A DNA stretch of 64,000 bases from Herminiimonas contaminans (GCF_015645465.1 NZ_JADOEL010000006.1:124001-188000), one strand, 5' to 3'. Shown: positions 26,646 to 34,620, counted from the stretch's first letter. Notes: generated from the letters alone by a model not told the origin. Made by a program: numbers and translations.

Positions 26646-27154
26646 TTTTGCCTTCTCTCAACTCTCAAGTAGAAAATGCACGTCATAATTCAGGATCAGG
26701 ACGTACCCTCGTTGTAATAAACAACGGATGATTCATTTCGATCATTTGCAACCGCATCGATCTGTCGGAAAAGTTTGTAGCTCATCCAAACTCGTGCGCG
26801 GCTCGTGTTTATTTAATTCAACGACGCTACTATCGAAGAAGCGCGCATCGTTTGCTAGGGCTGAAAGCAATAATATGAGATATTCATGTTGTGGATATCA
26901 CGTATTCGCGTGGCGCAAAAAAATGTGAATTGTGGATACCACGTAAGAATTTTGTGGATACTACGTAGAAATTGCGAAATGGAGTGAAAGTGGCGCTGTG
27001 CTTGATGTTGCGCCTGATGCAGCGAATATGTGGTCACTTATTCAAGGCCATAAGTGAACAATTATCCGGCAAGTGAAACAGCTGCAAACACCAGATGAAC
27101 CATGCTTGTTTTCAGGTGTTTGCGGAGGGGATGCAGGTGCTTTAAGGACAGAAC
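26646..27154. promoter_or_regulatory. 509-bp control region of the OFA transporter
   Basis: No gene is supported here. The region is AT-rich and holds three near-identical 16-bp direct repeats (listed separately). It also holds a perfect inverted repeat, TCACTTA (27034-27040) with TAAGTGA (27051-27057). Both HPP and the OFA gene point leftward, so this is the OFA promoter region and the HPP 3' flank. Confidence 0.6.
26889..26967. repeat. Three 16-bp direct repeats TTGTGGATAnnACGTA
   Basis: Copies are TTGTGGATATCACGTA at 26889-26904, TTGTGGATACCACGTA at 26930-26945 and TTGTGGATACTACGTA at 26952-26967. They differ only at two internal positions. Copy starts are 41 and 22 bp apart, close to four and two turns of B-DNA, so a bound protein would sit on one helix face. 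The middle copy contains the dyad GTGGATACCAC. They lie 244-322 bp upstream of the transporter start. Confidence 0.85.
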
Positions 27155-27664
27155 TTACATCCAGTATTTCGGATACGAGCGTTCTTTCGGGATATTGTTG
27201 AACACCAGGGCGACCAGTACCACGATGATGCTACCGATCAGGGTAGGTGTCAGCAAGAAGCTCCGGGCTGGTGCTGCCAGCATCACAATCACAGGGTTGG
27301 AGCCAGCCGGTGGATGTACGGTGCGGGTAAGCTGCATGACAGCGATTGCAGTACCGGCTGCCAGTGCCATGCTCCACCAGTGTGCGCCGAACAGGGTCAG
27401 GAACAACAAGCCGATCAGGGATGACAGGAAGTGACCGCCGATCGCATTGCGCGGTTGCGAGAACGGGCTTTCAGGGAAGCCAAAGATCAATACACAGCTC
27501 GCGCCGAAAGAGCCCAGCACCAGCGGTACGTGGCTGATGTCGGTGGCGATGGCGACAGCAGCGATGGCAAGAAAGCCGCCGAGCCACGAAAGTGCAATAT
27601 GACGCATGGGCGCACGTGGTGGCAAGGCGGTACCACCGCGCATTTTGGAGAAAAATGAATTCAT
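27155..27664 (-). CDS. HPP family membrane protein
   Basis: The 169-residue integral membrane protein has about four helices and the family-naming motif TVHPPAGSNPVIVML, with FGFPESPFSQPRNAIGGHFLSSLIG before it. Some HPP proteins act as plastid or cyanobacterial nitrite transporters; most bacterial ones are untested. The start at 27664 has a weak ribosome site; MRHIALSW at 27607 is a possible later start. It is divergent from a TetR-type gene, which may control it. Confidence 0.85.
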   Translation of the reverse strand: MNSFFSKMRGGTALPPRAPMRHIALSWLGGFLAIAAVAIATDISHVPLVLGSFGASCVLIFGFPESPFSQPRNAIGGHFLSSLIGLLFLTLFGAHWWSMALAAGTAIAVMQLTRTVHPPAGSNPVIVMLAAPARSFLLTPTLIGSIIVVLVALVFNNIPKERSYPKYWM

Positions 27665-27737
27665 AGCTTGTCCGTAGTAAGTTTGGGTTGATCCGGGTCT
27701 GTCGGTATCTGATGTGCGTCAGATAAATTCCTGTTAC

Positions 27738-27780
27738 TTGAAAAGACAGACAGATCTGTATAGTATCGATACCGATACGT
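27738..27780 (+). promoter_or_regulatory. Probable tetR-type promoter and operator
   Basis: TTGAAA (27738-27743) and TAGTAT (27761-27766) are 17 bp apart. A perfect palindrome, ACAGATCTGT (27750-27759), lies in the spacer. TATCGATACCGATACG follows at 27764-27779. This arrangement suits autorepression and shared control of the divergent HPP gene; the binding protein is inferred. Confidence 0.5.
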
Positions 27781-27819
27781 GACTGCAATACTTCTTTTTT
27801 GATTTGTGGGAAAAAAGCA

Positions 27820-28374
27820 ATGGTGGATAAACGGGAAGTCCTGGTGCAGACGGCGATGAAACTGTTTGCGCAAGGCGGCTATACAGGCGTAGGCATAGAT
27901 CGCATCATCGCCGAGGCAGGGATAGCGAAGATGACGCTATATAAGTACTTTCCATCGAAGCAGGATCTGATCATGGAAGTGCTGACGCAGCGCGATGTAT
28001 TTTTTCGCACTTCGCTGATGAGCTATGTCGACCAGCAGGAGGGGCAGGCGCAGAAGATACTCGCGCTGTTCACCTGGCATGACCAATGGTTCAAGCGCAA
28101 GGACTTCAACGGCTGCATGTTCATCAATGCCGCTGCCGAATTCCATGAGCGCAAAAATCCCATCCATCAAATCTCGGCGCTGCACAAAAACCTCATCATT
28201 GACTATATAGAGTCATTGTTACGGGAAACACACGGTGCGCAGGCCCACAAACTGGCTACCCAGATCAATATGCTGCTGGATGGCGCCATTGATGCCGCCC
28301 ATTTGACCGGCAATCCTGATGCCGCCATGCAAGCATGGGAAGTCGCGCAATACCTGGTTGAGCGCCCGCACTGA
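27820..28374 (+). CDS. TetR/AcrR family transcriptional regulator
   Basis: The 184-residue repressor has an N-terminal TetR helix-turn-helix: REVLVQTAMKLFAQGGYTGVG, then IDRIIAEAGIAKMTLYKYFPSKQDLIMEVL. The C-terminal ligand domain resembles the YcdC/AcuR-like group (FNGCMFINAAAEFHERKNPIH). The inducer is unknown. GGGAAAAAAGCA precedes the ATG at 27820. It faces away from the HPP gene across a 155-bp region with a palindrome. Confidence 0.88.
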   Translation: MVDKREVLVQTAMKLFAQGGYTGVGIDRIIAEAGIAKMTLYKYFPSKQDLIMEVLTQRDVFFRTSLMSYVDQQEGQAQKILALFTWHDQWFKRKDFNGCMFINAAAEFHERKNPIHQISALHKNLIIDYIESLLRETHGAQAHKLATQINMLLDGAIDAAHLTGNPDAAMQAWEVAQYLVERPH

Positions 28375-28587
28375 ATATATCCGCCGCCCGGCAGAAGGTG
28401 TAAGGTAGCGGCAACAATGTGCCAGAGCGGATAAATATTTTCCATACGATGGAATAAAGCGGCAGCACCATCGTTTACCTCAATGTCAGCGCATTGTTGT
28501 GTGCCTAGACGTAAACGATACAAGCCGATGGGCGAGCGTATGGCTTGCCTTGATCGACTTGCCACTATCCATCGAAAAGGAACAAAA
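28375..28587. promoter_or_regulatory. Leader region of the COG4315/ECF operon
   Basis: No gene is seen. ATCGTTTAC (28470-28478) pairs with GTAAACGAT (28511-28519), and a smaller hairpin CAATG...CATTG (28481-28495) sits inside. It could be a structured leader or a pair of operator half-sites. AAAAGG at 28575-28580 is the ribosome site for the next gene. Confidence 0.4.
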
Positions 28588-28962
28588 ATGAAACTCTCAC
28601 ATATCGTATTGTCCGCCGTTGCTGCAGTCGTATTGTCAGGTAGCGCCTATGCGCAAAGTGTTCCGGTCAAGAAAGCGGACGGCATCCTGGTCACCACCAG
28701 TGGCATGACGGTCTACACCTTTGACAAGGATGTTGCCGATAGCGGCAAGAGCGCTTGTAACGGCCCTTGCGCTACTGCATGGCCACCAGTTTCCGCCAAA
28801 GACGTCAAAGTCAGCGCACCGTATTCCGTGGTGACACGTGATGACGGCAGTCCGCAGCTGGCTTACAAAGGCAAGCCACTCTATCTGTTTGCATCCGACA
28901 AGAAAGCCGGTGATCGTACCGGCGATAACTTCAAGGATATCTGGCACGTCGTTAAGGACTAA
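28588..28962 (+). CDS. Exported COG4315-type repeat protein
   Basis: The 124-residue exported protein has a signal peptide (LSAVAAVVLSGSAYAQS) and two copies of the secreted Y-x4-D repeat: GMTVYTFDKDVADSGKSACNGPC and KPLYLFASDKKAGDRTGDNF. A cysteine pair (C..PC..AWPP) is conserved in the family. The function is unknown. It is followed after 23 bp by an ECF sigma factor and its anti-sigma factor, an arrangement that suggests it is a target or a sensor of that system. Confidence 0.82.
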   Translation: MKLSHIVLSAVAAVVLSGSAYAQSVPVKKADGILVTTSGMTVYTFDKDVADSGKSACNGPCATAWPPVSAKDVKVSAPYSVVTRDDGSPQLAYKGKPLYLFASDKKAGDRTGDNFKDIWHVVKD

Positions 28963-28985
28963 GACCTGAGCTACGGTAAGTTGCC

Positions 28986-29492
28986 ATGCAAGATGAACGT
29001 GACCGGCTGATCGCCTTTATCCCCCGACTTCGTCGTTATGCCCGTGCGCTGCTGGGTGATCGCACGGGGGCGGACGACCTGGTACAGGACACAATGGAAC
29101 GTGGCTGGAAGAAACTATCTACATGGCAACGCGGCAGCGATATGCGCGCGTGGCTGTTCGGCATCATGCACAACCTGCATGTCGATCAGGTGCGCAAGCC
29201 ATCGCTGCCGACCGAAGAGCTGGATGACGACACGCCTGTGCCGGTGTCGCATCACGCGGTGAGTGACGGCCTGGAAATGCGTGACCTGGATACGGCTTTG
29301 CGCAGTTTGCCACCGGAGCAGCGCGAGATCCTGCTGCTGGTTGCATTGGAAGAAATGAGTTATGAAGAAGTCGCGGCCACCCTGGGCTTACCGCTGGGTA
29401 CCGTGATGTCACGATTGTCACGTGCACGCCAGAAGTTGCGTGCACAAATGGAAGGGCGAGCTGTCGTGTCGCTATTAAAGGTAGTCAAATGA
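28986..29492 (+). CDS. ECF-type RNA polymerase sigma factor
   Basis: The 168-residue sigma-70-family factor has region 2 (LIAFIPRLRRYARALLGDRTGADDLVQDTMERGW, with DDLVQ) and region 4 (LPPEQREILLLVALEEMSYEEVAATLGLPLGTVMSRLSRARQKLR). It directs polymerase to a small regulon. The downstream anti-sigma gene overlaps its stop by 4 bp (ATGA, 29489-29492). It is not of the FecI type found later in the window, because it lacks the HGWLxGWL start. Confidence 0.92.
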   Translation: MQDERDRLIAFIPRLRRYARALLGDRTGADDLVQDTMERGWKKLSTWQRGSDMRAWLFGIMHNLHVDQVRKPSLPTEELDDDTPVPVSHHAVSDGLEMRDLDTALRSLPPEQREILLLVALEEMSYEEVAATLGLPLGTVMSRLSRARQKLRAQMEGRAVVSLLKVVK

Positions 29493-30283
29493 GCCAGCAC
29501 ACGGTGACGGAAGCAGATCTGCATGCCTACGTTGACGGCTTCCTGAGTGAAGCGCGGCAACGCGAGGTCGTGCTTTATCTGGCAGAGCGGCCGGAAGAGC
29601 AGGCACGGGTGCAGGCGTATCGCGCACAGAATGAAGAGTTGCGTGCCTTGTTCCGGCCAGTATTGGATGAGCCGGTACCGCCGCGACTGAAATCCGGTTT
29701 GCGCAGCTGGAGCGAACGCTATGGGCGCTATGCAGCAGCGCTGGTGATTGCACTCGCCGGTGGTGCGGGTGGCTGGGTCTTGCACGGCGCGACACAAACG
29801 AATCCCACCCTGGCGCAGTTTAACGGCGGAGTAGCGCCGCTCAAGGTATCGACGCTGGCGCGTCAGGCTGCGGTTGCGCATAGTGTCTACAGTCCGGATG
29901 CGCGTCGTCCGGTTGAAGTCAGTGCCGAGCAGGAAGACCAGTTGGTCGCCTGGCTGTCGAAACGTACCGGCAGTCCCATGCGCCCACCCAAGCTGGGCAA
30001 GCTCGGCTATGAATTAATCGGTGGCCGTTTGTTGCCAGGTGAAAGCGGCCCGGTGGCGCAGTTCATGTATCAGGATGGCCTGGGGCAGCGCCTGACGCTA
30101 TATGTGTCGACCGACCAGGCACAGAACAAGGACACCGGTTTCCGTTTCGCGCAGGAAGGTGCGGTGAATGTGTTCTATTGGATAGATGGCAAATTCGGTT
30201 ATGCTTTATCCGCCGGTATCGACAAAGGCGAACTGGCTAACATCGCGCATGCGGTGTACGAGCAATTGGATAAAGTACAGTAG
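29489..30283 (+). CDS. Transmembrane anti-sigma factor
   Basis: The 264-residue protein has an N-terminal cytoplasmic anti-sigma domain (TEADLHAYVDGFLSEARQREVVLYL), a single membrane helix near residues 80-100 (AALVIALAGGAGGWVLHGA) and a long periplasmic domain. It should sequester the ECF factor encoded just upstream until a signal arrives. No zinc-binding HxxxCxxC motif is present in the N-terminus. The periplasmic part (RPVEVSAEQEDQLVAWLSKR, KLGYELIGGRLLPG) matches the family often annotated as transmembrane transcriptional regulator. Confidence 0.87.
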   Translation: MSQHTVTEADLHAYVDGFLSEARQREVVLYLAERPEEQARVQAYRAQNEELRALFRPVLDEPVPPRLKSGLRSWSERYGRYAAALVIALAGGAGGWVLHGATQTNPTLAQFNGGVAPLKVSTLARQAAVAHSVYSPDARRPVEVSAEQEDQLVAWLSKRTGSPMRPPKLGKLGYELIGGRLLPGESGPVAQFMYQDGLGQRLTLYVSTDQAQNKDTGFRFAQEGAVNVFYWIDGKFGYALSAGIDKGELANIAHAVYEQLDKVQ

Positions 30284-30310
30284 GCTGGCCAGATAACTAC
30301 GGAGATCAGC

Positions 30311-30658
30311 ATGCTCTATCAAGGATCGTGTCATTGCGGCTTGCTCAAATTTGAAGCAGAAGGCGAGCTGCAACAAGTGGTGGATTGCAATTGCTCACAT
30401 TGCAGTCGCAAAGGTTTCCTGCTGTGGTTCGTGCCACGCGCACAAATGAAGATCACCAGCGGTGATGGCAAGTCCACCGTCTACAAATTCAATAAACACC
30501 GGATAGACCATCATTTCTGCCCGACCTGTGGTTGCCAGACATATGGCATGGCCAGAGATAAGGACGGCAATGAGATGGCGGCAGTCAATGCACGTTGCCT
30601 GGAAGGTGTAGACCTGACCGTATTGAAGGTACAGCACTACGACGGTAAGAGCGCCTGA
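30311..30658 (+). CDS. GFA family zinc-binding protein
   Basis: The 115-residue protein shows the GFA/CENP-V fold cysteines: GSCHCG near residues 5-10, CNCSHCSRKG at about 28-37 and FCPTCGCQTYG at about 75-85. Founding member Gfa was proposed to speed S-hydroxymethylglutathione formation, but most relatives have unknown substrates. It follows the anti-sigma gene by 27 bp and could be part of that operon. Confidence 0.85.
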   Translation: MLYQGSCHCGLLKFEAEGELQQVVDCNCSHCSRKGFLLWFVPRAQMKITSGDGKSTVYKFNKHRIDHHFCPTCGCQTYGMARDKDGNEMAAVNARCLEGVDLTVLKVQHYDGKSA

Positions 30659-30677
30659 AGATTACTGCGCCGGATGT

Positions 30678-31595
30678 TTACGGATAACCGATAGGTTTGC
30701 CCGGCAAGTCCGGTAGCGGGATGAATTCGGTTTCGCCTGGTACCGCAGCGAAGCGTTGTAAGCGCCAGTCCTCCTTCGCTTGCTCCAGTCGTTCTATCGA
30801 GCTCGAAACAAAATTCCACACCAGGTAACGCGAACCATCCATGGGTTCACCGCCGAGCAGCATCAGGCGGGTAGTGCCGTTGCTGCCATTGCGCAAGGTA
30901 ACGGCGGTATTGGCGCGCAGTACCAGCAACTGGCCGGGACCGTAGACACCATCACGGCCGAGGTCGAGCTGACCTTCGACTACATAAATAGCTTGTTCCG
31001 GATACTCGGCCGGTACGTCCAGTCGCGCCTTGGGTGCCAGTGCGACATCAACATAAAACAAATCCGATAGCGTAGGGACGGGCGAGCTTTTGCCGAAAAA
31101 GCTGCCAGCAATAATCTTGGCCGATGCACCGTCGCCTTCAAGTATCGGTAAATCGTTGGCCGCTACGTGCACGAAGCCGGGATCGGTTTCTTCATACTTC
31201 TTTGGCAGTGCGACCCAGCATTGCAATCCTTCGATGGATGAACCACTGGCGCGCAAGGCTTTGCCGGTACGTTCCGAGTGCACGATGCCGCTGCCTGCGG
31301 TCATCCAGTTCACTGCACCGGGTTGTATGGTTTGGATAGAGCCGACGCTGTCGCGGTGTTCGATCTCGCCATCAAAGAGATAGGTCACGGTAGCGAGACC
31401 GATGTGTGGATGCGGACGCACGTCCAGGCCGTGACCGGCGGTGAATACGTGCGGCCCCATCTGGTCGAGGAAAACGAAAGGACCGACCATGCGCTTCTGC
31501 GAAGTAGGCAGGGCGCGCCTTACTTCAAAGTTATCGCCGAGATCGCGCGTACGCGGGATGACGACGGTTTCCAGTACGCTTTGGTCGGTATCCAT
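30678..31595 (-). CDS. Pirin family protein
   Basis: The 305-residue bicupin has the pirin metal-site motif DVRPHPHIGLATVTYLFDGEIEHRDS, with histidines and glutamate in place for Fe binding, then AVNWMTAGSGIVHSER. The C-terminal cupin has YPEQAIYVVEGQLDLG. Some bacterial pirins are quercetin dioxygenases; others bind metabolic enzymes. It lies 24 bp downstream of the OsmC-type gene on the same strand, probably one operon. Confidence 0.9.
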   Translation of the reverse strand: MDTDQSVLETVVIPRTRDLGDNFEVRRALPTSQKRMVGPFVFLDQMGPHVFTAGHGLDVRPHPHIGLATVTYLFDGEIEHRDSVGSIQTIQPGAVNWMTAGSGIVHSERTGKALRASGSSIEGLQCWVALPKKYEETDPGFVHVAANDLPILEGDGASAKIIAGSFFGKSSPVPTLSDLFYVDVALAPKARLDVPAEYPEQAIYVVEGQLDLGRDGVYGPGQLLVLRANTAVTLRNGSNGTTRLMLLGGEPMDGSRYLVWNFVSSSIERLEQAKEDWRLQRFAAVPGETEFIPLPDLPGKPIGYP

Positions 31596-31619
31596 ATACG
31601 GTCCTGACTTGAATTGGCT

Positions 31620-32003
31620 TTAGTTGGCTTGCGTGATGATCTTGATTTCACCCGACAACGCTTTGTGTACCGGGCACTTGTCAGCGATCTTGTTCAGGCT
31701 GTCTTTTTGTTCAGCGCTCAGGTTGCCATGATAGTGCAGGGTGCGGTTGAATACATAAGCACCATCCTGCTCACCAGCGACCACGGTTACGTCGACTTTT
31801 TCCAGCGGGATTTCCTTGCGGCCAGCGTACATATTCAATGTCACTGCAGTGCAGGCACCGAGTGCGGCTGCCAGCAAATCGTGCGGCACAAAGCCTGCAT
31901 CATCGCCGCCAAATGCGGATGGCGCATCAGCGATGAGTGTGTGTGGACCGGCTGCGACGATGTGTTGCAGTTTGCCTGCACCTTTGGTGACTTTGATTTC
32001 CAT
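31620..32003 (-). CDS. OsmC family peroxiredoxin-like protein
   Basis: The 127-residue protein carries the two family cysteines, in DLLAAALGACTAVTLNMYA (first) and KIADKCPVHKALSG (second). These form the thiol pair that reduces organic hydroperoxides in OsmC and Ohr proteins. The short length and PVHKAL motif place it in the YhfA/OsmC-like branch instead of classic Ohr. With the pirin gene it forms a two-gene unit read leftward from the region shared with the isocitrate dehydrogenase promoter. Confidence 0.88.
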   Translation of the reverse strand: MEIKVTKGAGKLQHIVAAGPHTLIADAPSAFGGDDAGFVPHDLLAAALGACTAVTLNMYAGRKEIPLEKVDVTVVAGEQDGAYVFNRTLHYHGNLSAEQKDSLNKIADKCPVHKALSGEIKIITQAN

Positions 32004-32294
32004 CTGTAAATACCCCTAAATAGTTGCGTGATTGATCATGTTCCGTACGACATCTGCGTGCCTGCAAGAGGCGCAGCGCGACACCACTATAGCCTAGCCA
32101 GAAATCTGTCGTCTTGATCTGGGTTTGGTTTGCTGATCTGCAATCTTTCAAAAGAGTCATGCCAAAAACGCATGTCTTCACAAAAAATTCCAACTCTTAT
32201 ATATGACATAAGACATTTGAGTTAAAATGTGGATCGCGGCTTTTACACAAAGCTTACGCGCTCTAGTTATCTTGATCATGGATAGGACAACAAC
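32004..32294. promoter_or_regulatory. Divergent promoter region with palindromic operator
   Basis: The notable element is TCTTATATATGACATAAGA (32195-32213), an inverted repeat of TCTTAT and ATAAGA with a 7-bp centre. It lies just upstream of TAAAAT (32223-32228), a likely -10 for the isocitrate dehydrogenase gene, so a bound regulator would overlap the promoter. I see no gene in this stretch. Confidence 0.55.
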
Positions 32295-33344
32295 ATGCCT
32301 AACAGCAGCACGCAGCAGCAAATTCCGGTCACACTTATTCCCGGTGATGGCATCGGCCCTGAAATCGTTGATGTGGTTGTGCGCGTATTTGATACGCTCG
32401 GCAATCCGTTTGCATGGGAAACCCAACAAGCTGGCGTGAACGCGCTGGAAAAACATGGCGATTTGTTGCCGCAGGCTACGCTGGACAGCATCAGCCGCAC
32501 CGGCCTCGCCCTGAAAGGCCCGTTGAGCACACCAGTCGGCGGCGGCTTCCGCTCCGTCAACGTGCGCCTGCGTGAAACCTTCCAGCTTTACGCCAACGTA
32601 CGTCCTGCCCGCACCATCGTGCCGGGCGGCCGTTACGAAAAAATCGACCTGGTATTGATACGTGAAAACCTCGAAGGCCTGTACGTCGGTCACGAGCACT
32701 ATGTACCTATCGGCGATGACGCACATGCAGTGGCCATGGCGACCGGTATCAATACCCGTGCCGGTAGCCGTCGTATTTCCAAGTTCGCATTTGACTACGC
32801 GGTGCGCAACAACCGCCGTAAAGTCACCATCGTGCACAAGGCGAACGTACTGAAAGCATTGACCGGCCTGTTCCTGGAAACGGCGAAACAGGTTGGCCTC
32901 AACTACGCAGACCAGATCGAATTCAACGATCGCATTGTTGATGCCTGCGCGATGCAACTGGTACTGAATCCATGGCAGTTCGATGTCATCGTTTCCACCA
33001 ATTTGTTCGGCGATATCCTGTCGGATCAGATCGCAGGTCTGGTCGGCGGTTTGGGTATGGCACCGGGTGCGAATATCGGTGAACGCGCAGCTATCTTTGA
33101 AGCAGTGCACGGCTCGGCACCGGATATCGCCGGTAAAGGCATGGCTAATCCGACCGCACTCTTGCTGGCGGCAGCGTTGATGCTGGAGCACAAAGGCCAG
33201 AAAGAGAAAGCGACTTTCCTGCGTGATGCGATTGATTCGGTACTGAGCACCGCAAGCGGTCGTACCGCTGATCTTGGCGGTACCGTCTCTACATCCAAGT
33301 ATGGCGATCTGTTGATAGAGCGCATACGCGACATGCAAAAATAA
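32295..33344 (+). CDS. NAD-dependent isocitrate/isopropylmalate dehydrogenase family enzyme
   Basis: The 349-residue beta-decarboxylating dehydrogenase has [19 protein letters not shown], substrate-binding [21 protein letters not shown] and catalytic tyrosine region [30 protein letters not shown] and the metal-binding aspartates [21 protein letters not shown] follow, then [20 protein letters not shown]. RSVNVxLRxxFxLYANxRP points to isocitrate over isopropylmalate. NAD use is likely for this short form but not proven. No leuCD neighbours exist, which also argues against leuB. Confidence 0.85.
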   Translation: MPNSSTQQQIPVTLIPGDGIGPEIVDVVVRVFDTLGNPFAWETQQAGVNALEKHGDLLPQATLDSISRTGLALKGPLSTPVGGGFRSVNVRLRETFQLYANVRPARTIVPGGRYEKIDLVLIRENLEGLYVGHEHYVPIGDDAHAVAMATGINTRAGSRRISKFAFDYAVRNNRRKVTIVHKANVLKALTGLFLETAKQVGLNYADQIEFNDRIVDACAMQLVLNPWQFDVIVSTNLFGDILSDQIAGLVGGLGMAPGANIGERAAIFEAVHGSAPDIAGKGMANPTALLLAAALMLEHKGQKEKATFLRDAIDSVLSTASGRTADLGGTVSTSKYGDLLIERIRDMQK

Positions 33345-33383
33345 ATCTCTGTATCCGGCAGTTGTTTATCGACTGCTTATAAG

Positions 33384-33420
33384 AAAAACGCATGATGAAT
33401 TTGTTCCATCATGCGTTTTT
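33384..33420 (+). terminator. Terminator after the isocitrate dehydrogenase gene, bidirectional
   Basis: AAAAACGCATGATG (33384-33397) and CATCATGCGTTTTT (33407-33420) form a perfect 14-bp stem ending in a T-run on both strands. It sits between this gene and the convergent DUF454 gene and can serve both. Confidence 0.92.
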
Positions 33421-33842
33421 TATTTTTGCGGACTGTTTGCTTGTGGACGGGTTGGTATACGTAACACCGTCGCCGCACCTATCGCAGCCAGTACCAGCAA
33501 ACTCAGCTGTATCCACGGGCGTCCGGAAAAACTCCAGATCGACACGGCAATCATGAGGGACATCGAGCCTATCGCCACGCACTTGGTACGCACTGTCAGG
33601 CTGCGATGTTCTTCCCAGTTGCGCAGCATGGGGCCTATCAGCTGGTGCTGCAGCATCCACTGATGCACACGCGGCGAGGCTTTGGCAAAGCAGGCTGCGG
33701 CCAGCAGGACGAAAGGTGTGGTCGGTAAGCCTGGCAGGAAGATGCCGATGATGCCCAGCGCCAACGCGATGCCGCCGGTTAAACCGTAGAGTGCCTTGGC
33801 CAGACGCGAGCGCGGTTTGTTTTCTGTTGGGGCTGTCGGCAT
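33420..33842 (-). CDS. DUF454 family membrane protein (YbaN-like)
   Basis: The 140-residue protein has the family motif GIIGIFLPGLPTTPFVLLAAACFAKASPR at about residues 31-59, then WEEHRSLTVRTKCVAI and two further helices. E. coli YbaN belongs here; the function is unknown. It ends inside the shared bidirectional terminator. A 262-bp region separates it from the first FecI-type sigma gene, which is divergent. Confidence 0.85.
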   Translation of the reverse strand: MPTAPTENKPRSRLAKALYGLTGGIALALGIIGIFLPGLPTTPFVLLAAACFAKASPRVHQWMLQHQLIGPMLRNWEEHRSLTVRTKCVAIGSMSLMIAVSIWSFSGRPWIQLSLLVLAAIGAATVLRIPTRPQANSPQK

Positions 33843-33948
33843 GAAGCGGATAGGTATTGAATAGTGAGATTCGGTACGTCGTTATCAACTGATAAGGAGC
33901 GCATCCGGAACAAGAATACATGGTTCTGATGATCTGTATGTGGGGTTG

Positions 33949-33984
33949 AAAAGCTGGACAGGGCTCCACGTCCAGCTTTTCTGC
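33949..33984 (+). terminator. Orphan terminator-like hairpin
   Basis: AAAAGCTGGAC (33949-33959) and GTCCAGCTTTT (33970-33980) form a perfect 11-bp stem, with a 10-base loop and a short T-run. No protein gene ends here: the isocitrate dehydrogenase transcript has its own strong terminator 530 bp upstream. It may end a small RNA, or insulate the divergent DUF454 and sigma-factor genes. Confidence 0.55.
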
Positions 33985-34065
33985 ATGTGCTGCGGTTTCA
34001 TTTATGCAACGCACACGCATTTGTATAAATCCGCGCATTGCAATTGTAGCGGCTTCTCGGCTATT

Positions 34066-34082
34066 ATGAGAATAATTCTCAT
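34066..34082 (+). promoter_or_regulatory. Fur box upstream of CSS cassette 1
   Basis: ATGAGAATAATTCTCAT is a perfect 17-bp palindrome matching the core of Fur sites. It lies 22 bases ahead of the sigma-factor start, so Fur bound to iron would block the cassette 1 promoter. Confidence 0.85.
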
Positions 34083-34104
34083 TTGCATTGATGTCTTACT
34101 CGCA

Positions 34105-34620
34105 ATGTCTGCCACTGACACCCTCCTGCAGCAGCAAGTCCACACGCTATACAGCAACCACCATGGTTGGCTGTTCGGTTGGCTGCGCAAAAAGTTGGGT
34201 TGCGCACACAATGCGGCCGACATCGCACAAGACACTTTCCTGCGCATACTCACCGCGCAAGACAAACGCAGCGACCTGGATTTGCGCGAACCGCGCGCCT
34301 ACCTGACCACGGTCGCCGGGCGCGTCATATTGAATCACTATCGTCGCCTGTCGCTGGAACGTGCTTATCTGGAAGCATTGGCGCTGGTACCGGACATGTA
34401 CGCACCGGCACCTGAAGACCGCCTCATCATCCTCGAAACCCTGCACGAAATCGACGCCATGCTGGACGCCTTGCCGCACAAGGCGCGCACGGCGTTCCTG
34501 CTCGCGCAGTTTGAAGAACTTAGCTATGCGGAAATAAGTGTGCGCCTTGATGTCAGCGTGCGCACGGTCAAGCGCTACATGGCGCAAGCGTTCGAAGAAT
34601 GCATCATGCTGGACCTGTAA
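34105..34620 (+). CDS. FecI-type ECF sigma factor, CSS cassette 1
   Basis: This 171-residue iron-starvation sigma factor has the FecI-group N-terminus (VHTLYSNHHGWLFGWLRKKLG), region 2 (AADIAQDTFLRIL, EPRAYLTTVAGRVILNHYRR) and region 4 (FEELSYAEISVRLDVSVRTVKRYMAQAFEEC). The start at 34105 aligns with the two paralogues in the window and lies just after a Fur box; the frame extends upstream but through the Fur box. It should transcribe the downstream receptor gene when the receptor is occupied. Its stop overlaps the fecR-like start by one base. Confidence 0.92.
   Translation: MSATDTLLQQQVHTLYSNHHGWLFGWLRKKLGCAHNAADIAQDTFLRILTAQDKRSDLDLREPRAYLTTVAGRVILNHYRRLSLERAYLEALALVPDMYAPAPEDRLIILETLHEIDAMLDALPHKARTAFLLAQFEELSYAEISVRLDVSVRTVKRYMAQAFEECIMLDL

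Noticed and set aside
26728-26928. 66-codon plus-strand frame in the OFA control region
   Set aside because: Atypical codon use, no ribosome site, and overlap with the repeat array make coding unlikely.
26889-26967. Possible CRISPR array
   Set aside because: Only three 16-bp repeats occur, with uneven spacing (25 and 6 bp between copies) and no cas genes. Operator sites explain them better.
32178-33338. 386-codon minus-strand frame opposite the isocitrate dehydrogenase gene
   Set aside because: The plus-strand enzyme has all catalytic motifs; the antisense frame has none.
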